Source: Bdellovibrionales bacterium (GTDB lineage: Bacteria; Bdellovibrionota; UBA1018; CAIPTA01). From it: DNA of 7,142 bases. The notes under the pieces are model-generated. The model did no database searches. It was not told the origin of the DNA and saw only the letters and a list, made by a program, of their open reading frames with translations. Positions 6,319 through 7,142 of the stretch are shown piece by piece. The DNA is taken from NCBI GenBank assembly GCA_021730855.1, contig JAKFYM010000365.1, forward strand, positions 1 through 7,142, in the 5' to 3' direction. The position numbers and the translations under genes are program-made. Every line of letters begins with the position of its first letter. The stretch's first letter is position 1.

Positions 6319-6321
6319 CCT

Positions 6322-6993
6322 ATGGATATCCTCATTCTTTGTCTCGCCCTTTCTTTTCCTATTTTTTTATTCGTGGTGGCTTGGAGCTGCACGAATTTTT
6401 TTCGCCAAAAACACAAGCTCAGGCCTTGGCAGTCGCAAACATCTGATCTCTGGGCCGAGGTGGCAAAAGCCACTTTTGAGCAGCACCCAGAATCCTTGCC
6501 TCCAGCGCAGCGGCTTGAGCTTGCCTTGAAAGCCGGCATGCGACATCTACAGCTTGGATTTGCCATGCTCACGGAGCACGAAGGGGATCACTGCCAAGTC
6601 TTGGCGGCCACGTCTCAGGGATATCTTCAGCATCCGTCCCTGGATCCTAGTCAGAAACTTCCTCGCTCTCTCCTATATTGTGGGCACCTAAAGCCAGGGC
6701 GCGAAATGATCTGCATTGATTTTGCGAGCCTATCCGAATGGCGTAAACACCCCGCTTTTACGGAATATGGCTGGGAAACCTATATCGGGGCTCGAGTGGC
6801 TTTGCCTTCTGGGGCCGCACTGGCGATTGCCTTCATTGATAGTCGTCCACGGGACCTCTTGTTTTCCCTGCACGAAAAAGAGTTTGTTCGTCAGCTTTCT
6901 GTTTGGTTGGGGGGCGTGCTCCAGAACGAAAAAATCTCCACCTCGGGGCCGCCTCTGGACTCCTCCACGCCCTCCCGTCCTAGTTCTTTCTGA
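6322..6993 (+). CDS. Membrane-anchored GAF-domain protein without output domain
   Basis: From the ATG at 6322 the product has 223 residues. One N-terminal hydrophobic segment (about 3-24) is followed by basic residues (RQKHK), placing the rest in the cytoplasm. Residues about 60-202 look like a GAF domain: GMRHLQLGFAMLTEHEG at the start, then HPAFTEYGWETYIGARV (143-159), a hairpin around LPSGAALAIAFID and the closing helix FSLHEKEFVRQLSVWLGGVL (181-200). GAF domains bind small ligands, including cyclic nucleotides, or act as dimerisation and signalling modules. The ligand here is unknown, and the NKxnFx3DE motif of cyclic-nucleotide-binding GAF domains of phosphodiesterases is not seen. No kinase, GGDEF, cyclase or DNA-binding domain follows; the end is a Ser/Pro-rich tail. 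The beginning was set by the AGGAGG at 6313; an open frame reaches back to a GTG at 6280. It is divergent from the M23 gene. Confidence 0.75.
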   Translation: MDILILCLALSFPIFLFVVAWSCTNFFRQKHKLRPWQSQTSDLWAEVAKATFEQHPESLPPAQRLELALKAGMRHLQLGFAMLTEHEGDHCQVLAATSQGYLQHPSLDPSQKLPRSLLYCGHLKPGREMICIDFASLSEWRKHPAFTEYGWETYIGARVALPSGAALAIAFIDSRPRDLLFSLHEKEFVRQLSVWLGGVLQNEKISTSGPPLDSSTPSRPSSF

Positions 6994-7135
6994 TTGGACA
7001 AAGGTGGTCGGAGATTTCCTAAGACTTATAAGTAGTTAAGTTCGGTGAGCTTTATCTTTTCGAGTGCCTGAGCCACGAGAATCCTTTATCCTAAGATATA
7101 GACAGAGGCGCAAGCTCGCGCCAGGAGGGTAGCGC
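6994..7135. other. Intergenic region with palindromes, leading to the next gene
   Basis: No gene is supported here. It contains a perfect 10-bp palindrome ACTTATAAGT (7024-7033), -10-like boxes TATCCT (7087-7092) and TATAGA (7097-7102) without a clear -35, and a GC hairpin (7107-7122). No T-tract follows the hairpin, so there is no good terminator for the GAF gene. Confidence 0.5.
7107..7122 (+). promoter_or_regulatory. GC-rich hairpin directly before a ribosome-binding site
   Basis: GGCGC and GCGCC can pair across a 6-nt loop (AAGCTC). The hairpin ends immediately before AGGAGG (7123-7128), so it could influence access to that site. It lacks the U-run of an intrinsic terminator. Whether it acts is inference. 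Confidence 0.35.
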
Positions 7136-7142
7136 GTGTCTT
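7136..7142 (+). CDS. Probable start of the next gene (partial, GTG)
   Basis: A GTG at 7136 sits 7 nt after a strong AGGAGG (7123-7128), an ideal spacing. Only two complete codons and one base are inside the window, so nothing can be said of the product. The call rests solely on the ribosome-binding site. Confidence 0.4.

Noticed and set aside
6280..6321. Upstream GTG (6280) or ATG (6292, 6307) as the GAF gene start
   Set aside because: None has a usable Shine-Dalgarno, the added residues are not signal-like, and the AGGAGG with the membrane segment immediately after favours 6322.

Overview
The window reads as chromosome of a Gram-negative bacterium. It encodes a periplasmic-sensing CHASE2 adenylate cyclase, a probable envelope-anchored PhoD-like protein, an M23 peptidoglycan hydrolase family member and a small exported protein. 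The mix of a CHASE2 cyclase with a short helical C-terminal extension, an unexported M23 enzyme and a tiny charged two-cysteine periplasmic protein would suit a Bdellovibrionota or other former-deltaproteobacterial lineage. That assignment is inference from gene style; no rRNA or other marker is present. No mobile element, integrase, tRNA, rRNA or CRISPR array is visible.

Layout. At the left edge lies the 3' part of an unrecognised + strand gene (3-623), which enters through a glycine-rich linker. It converges on a minus-strand class I SAM-dependent methyltransferase (677-1297). A divergent intergenic region follows (1298-1421), with a candidate promoter for a small secreted two-cysteine protein (1422-1706, +). 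That gene converges, with only 4 nt between the stops, on a 751-residue CHASE2 adenylate cyclase (1711-3966, -). Upstream on the same strand are a 489-residue PhoD-like protein with its own good promoter (4067-5536, -) and an M23 metallopeptidase (5601-6197, -). A 124-nt divergent region separates the M23 gene from a membrane-anchored GAF-domain protein (6322-6993, +). The last 149 bases hold no complete gene but show a hairpin, a strong ribosome-binding site and a probable GTG start running off the edge.

How the genes may work together. The block from about 1711 to 6993 looks like envelope sensing and signalling. The cyclase joins a periplasmic CHASE2 sensor to a cytoplasmic catalytic domain in which all the expected adenylate-cyclase residues are present. 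The PhoD-like protein would sit in the envelope beside it but appears to have lost several metal-site motifs, so it may be a binding or sensing protein rather than a phosphatase. The GAF protein has no output domain. A functional link between these genes is inference from proximity. A second theme is translation initiation: + strand genes have strong Shine-Dalgarno sequences, while the M23 and cyclase genes lack one and carry -10-like hexamers at the exact distance expected for leaderless mRNAs.

No clearly new multi-gene defence or mobile system was found. The best leads are the altered PhoD-like active site, the leaderless-type starts and the recurring TATCCTA box.
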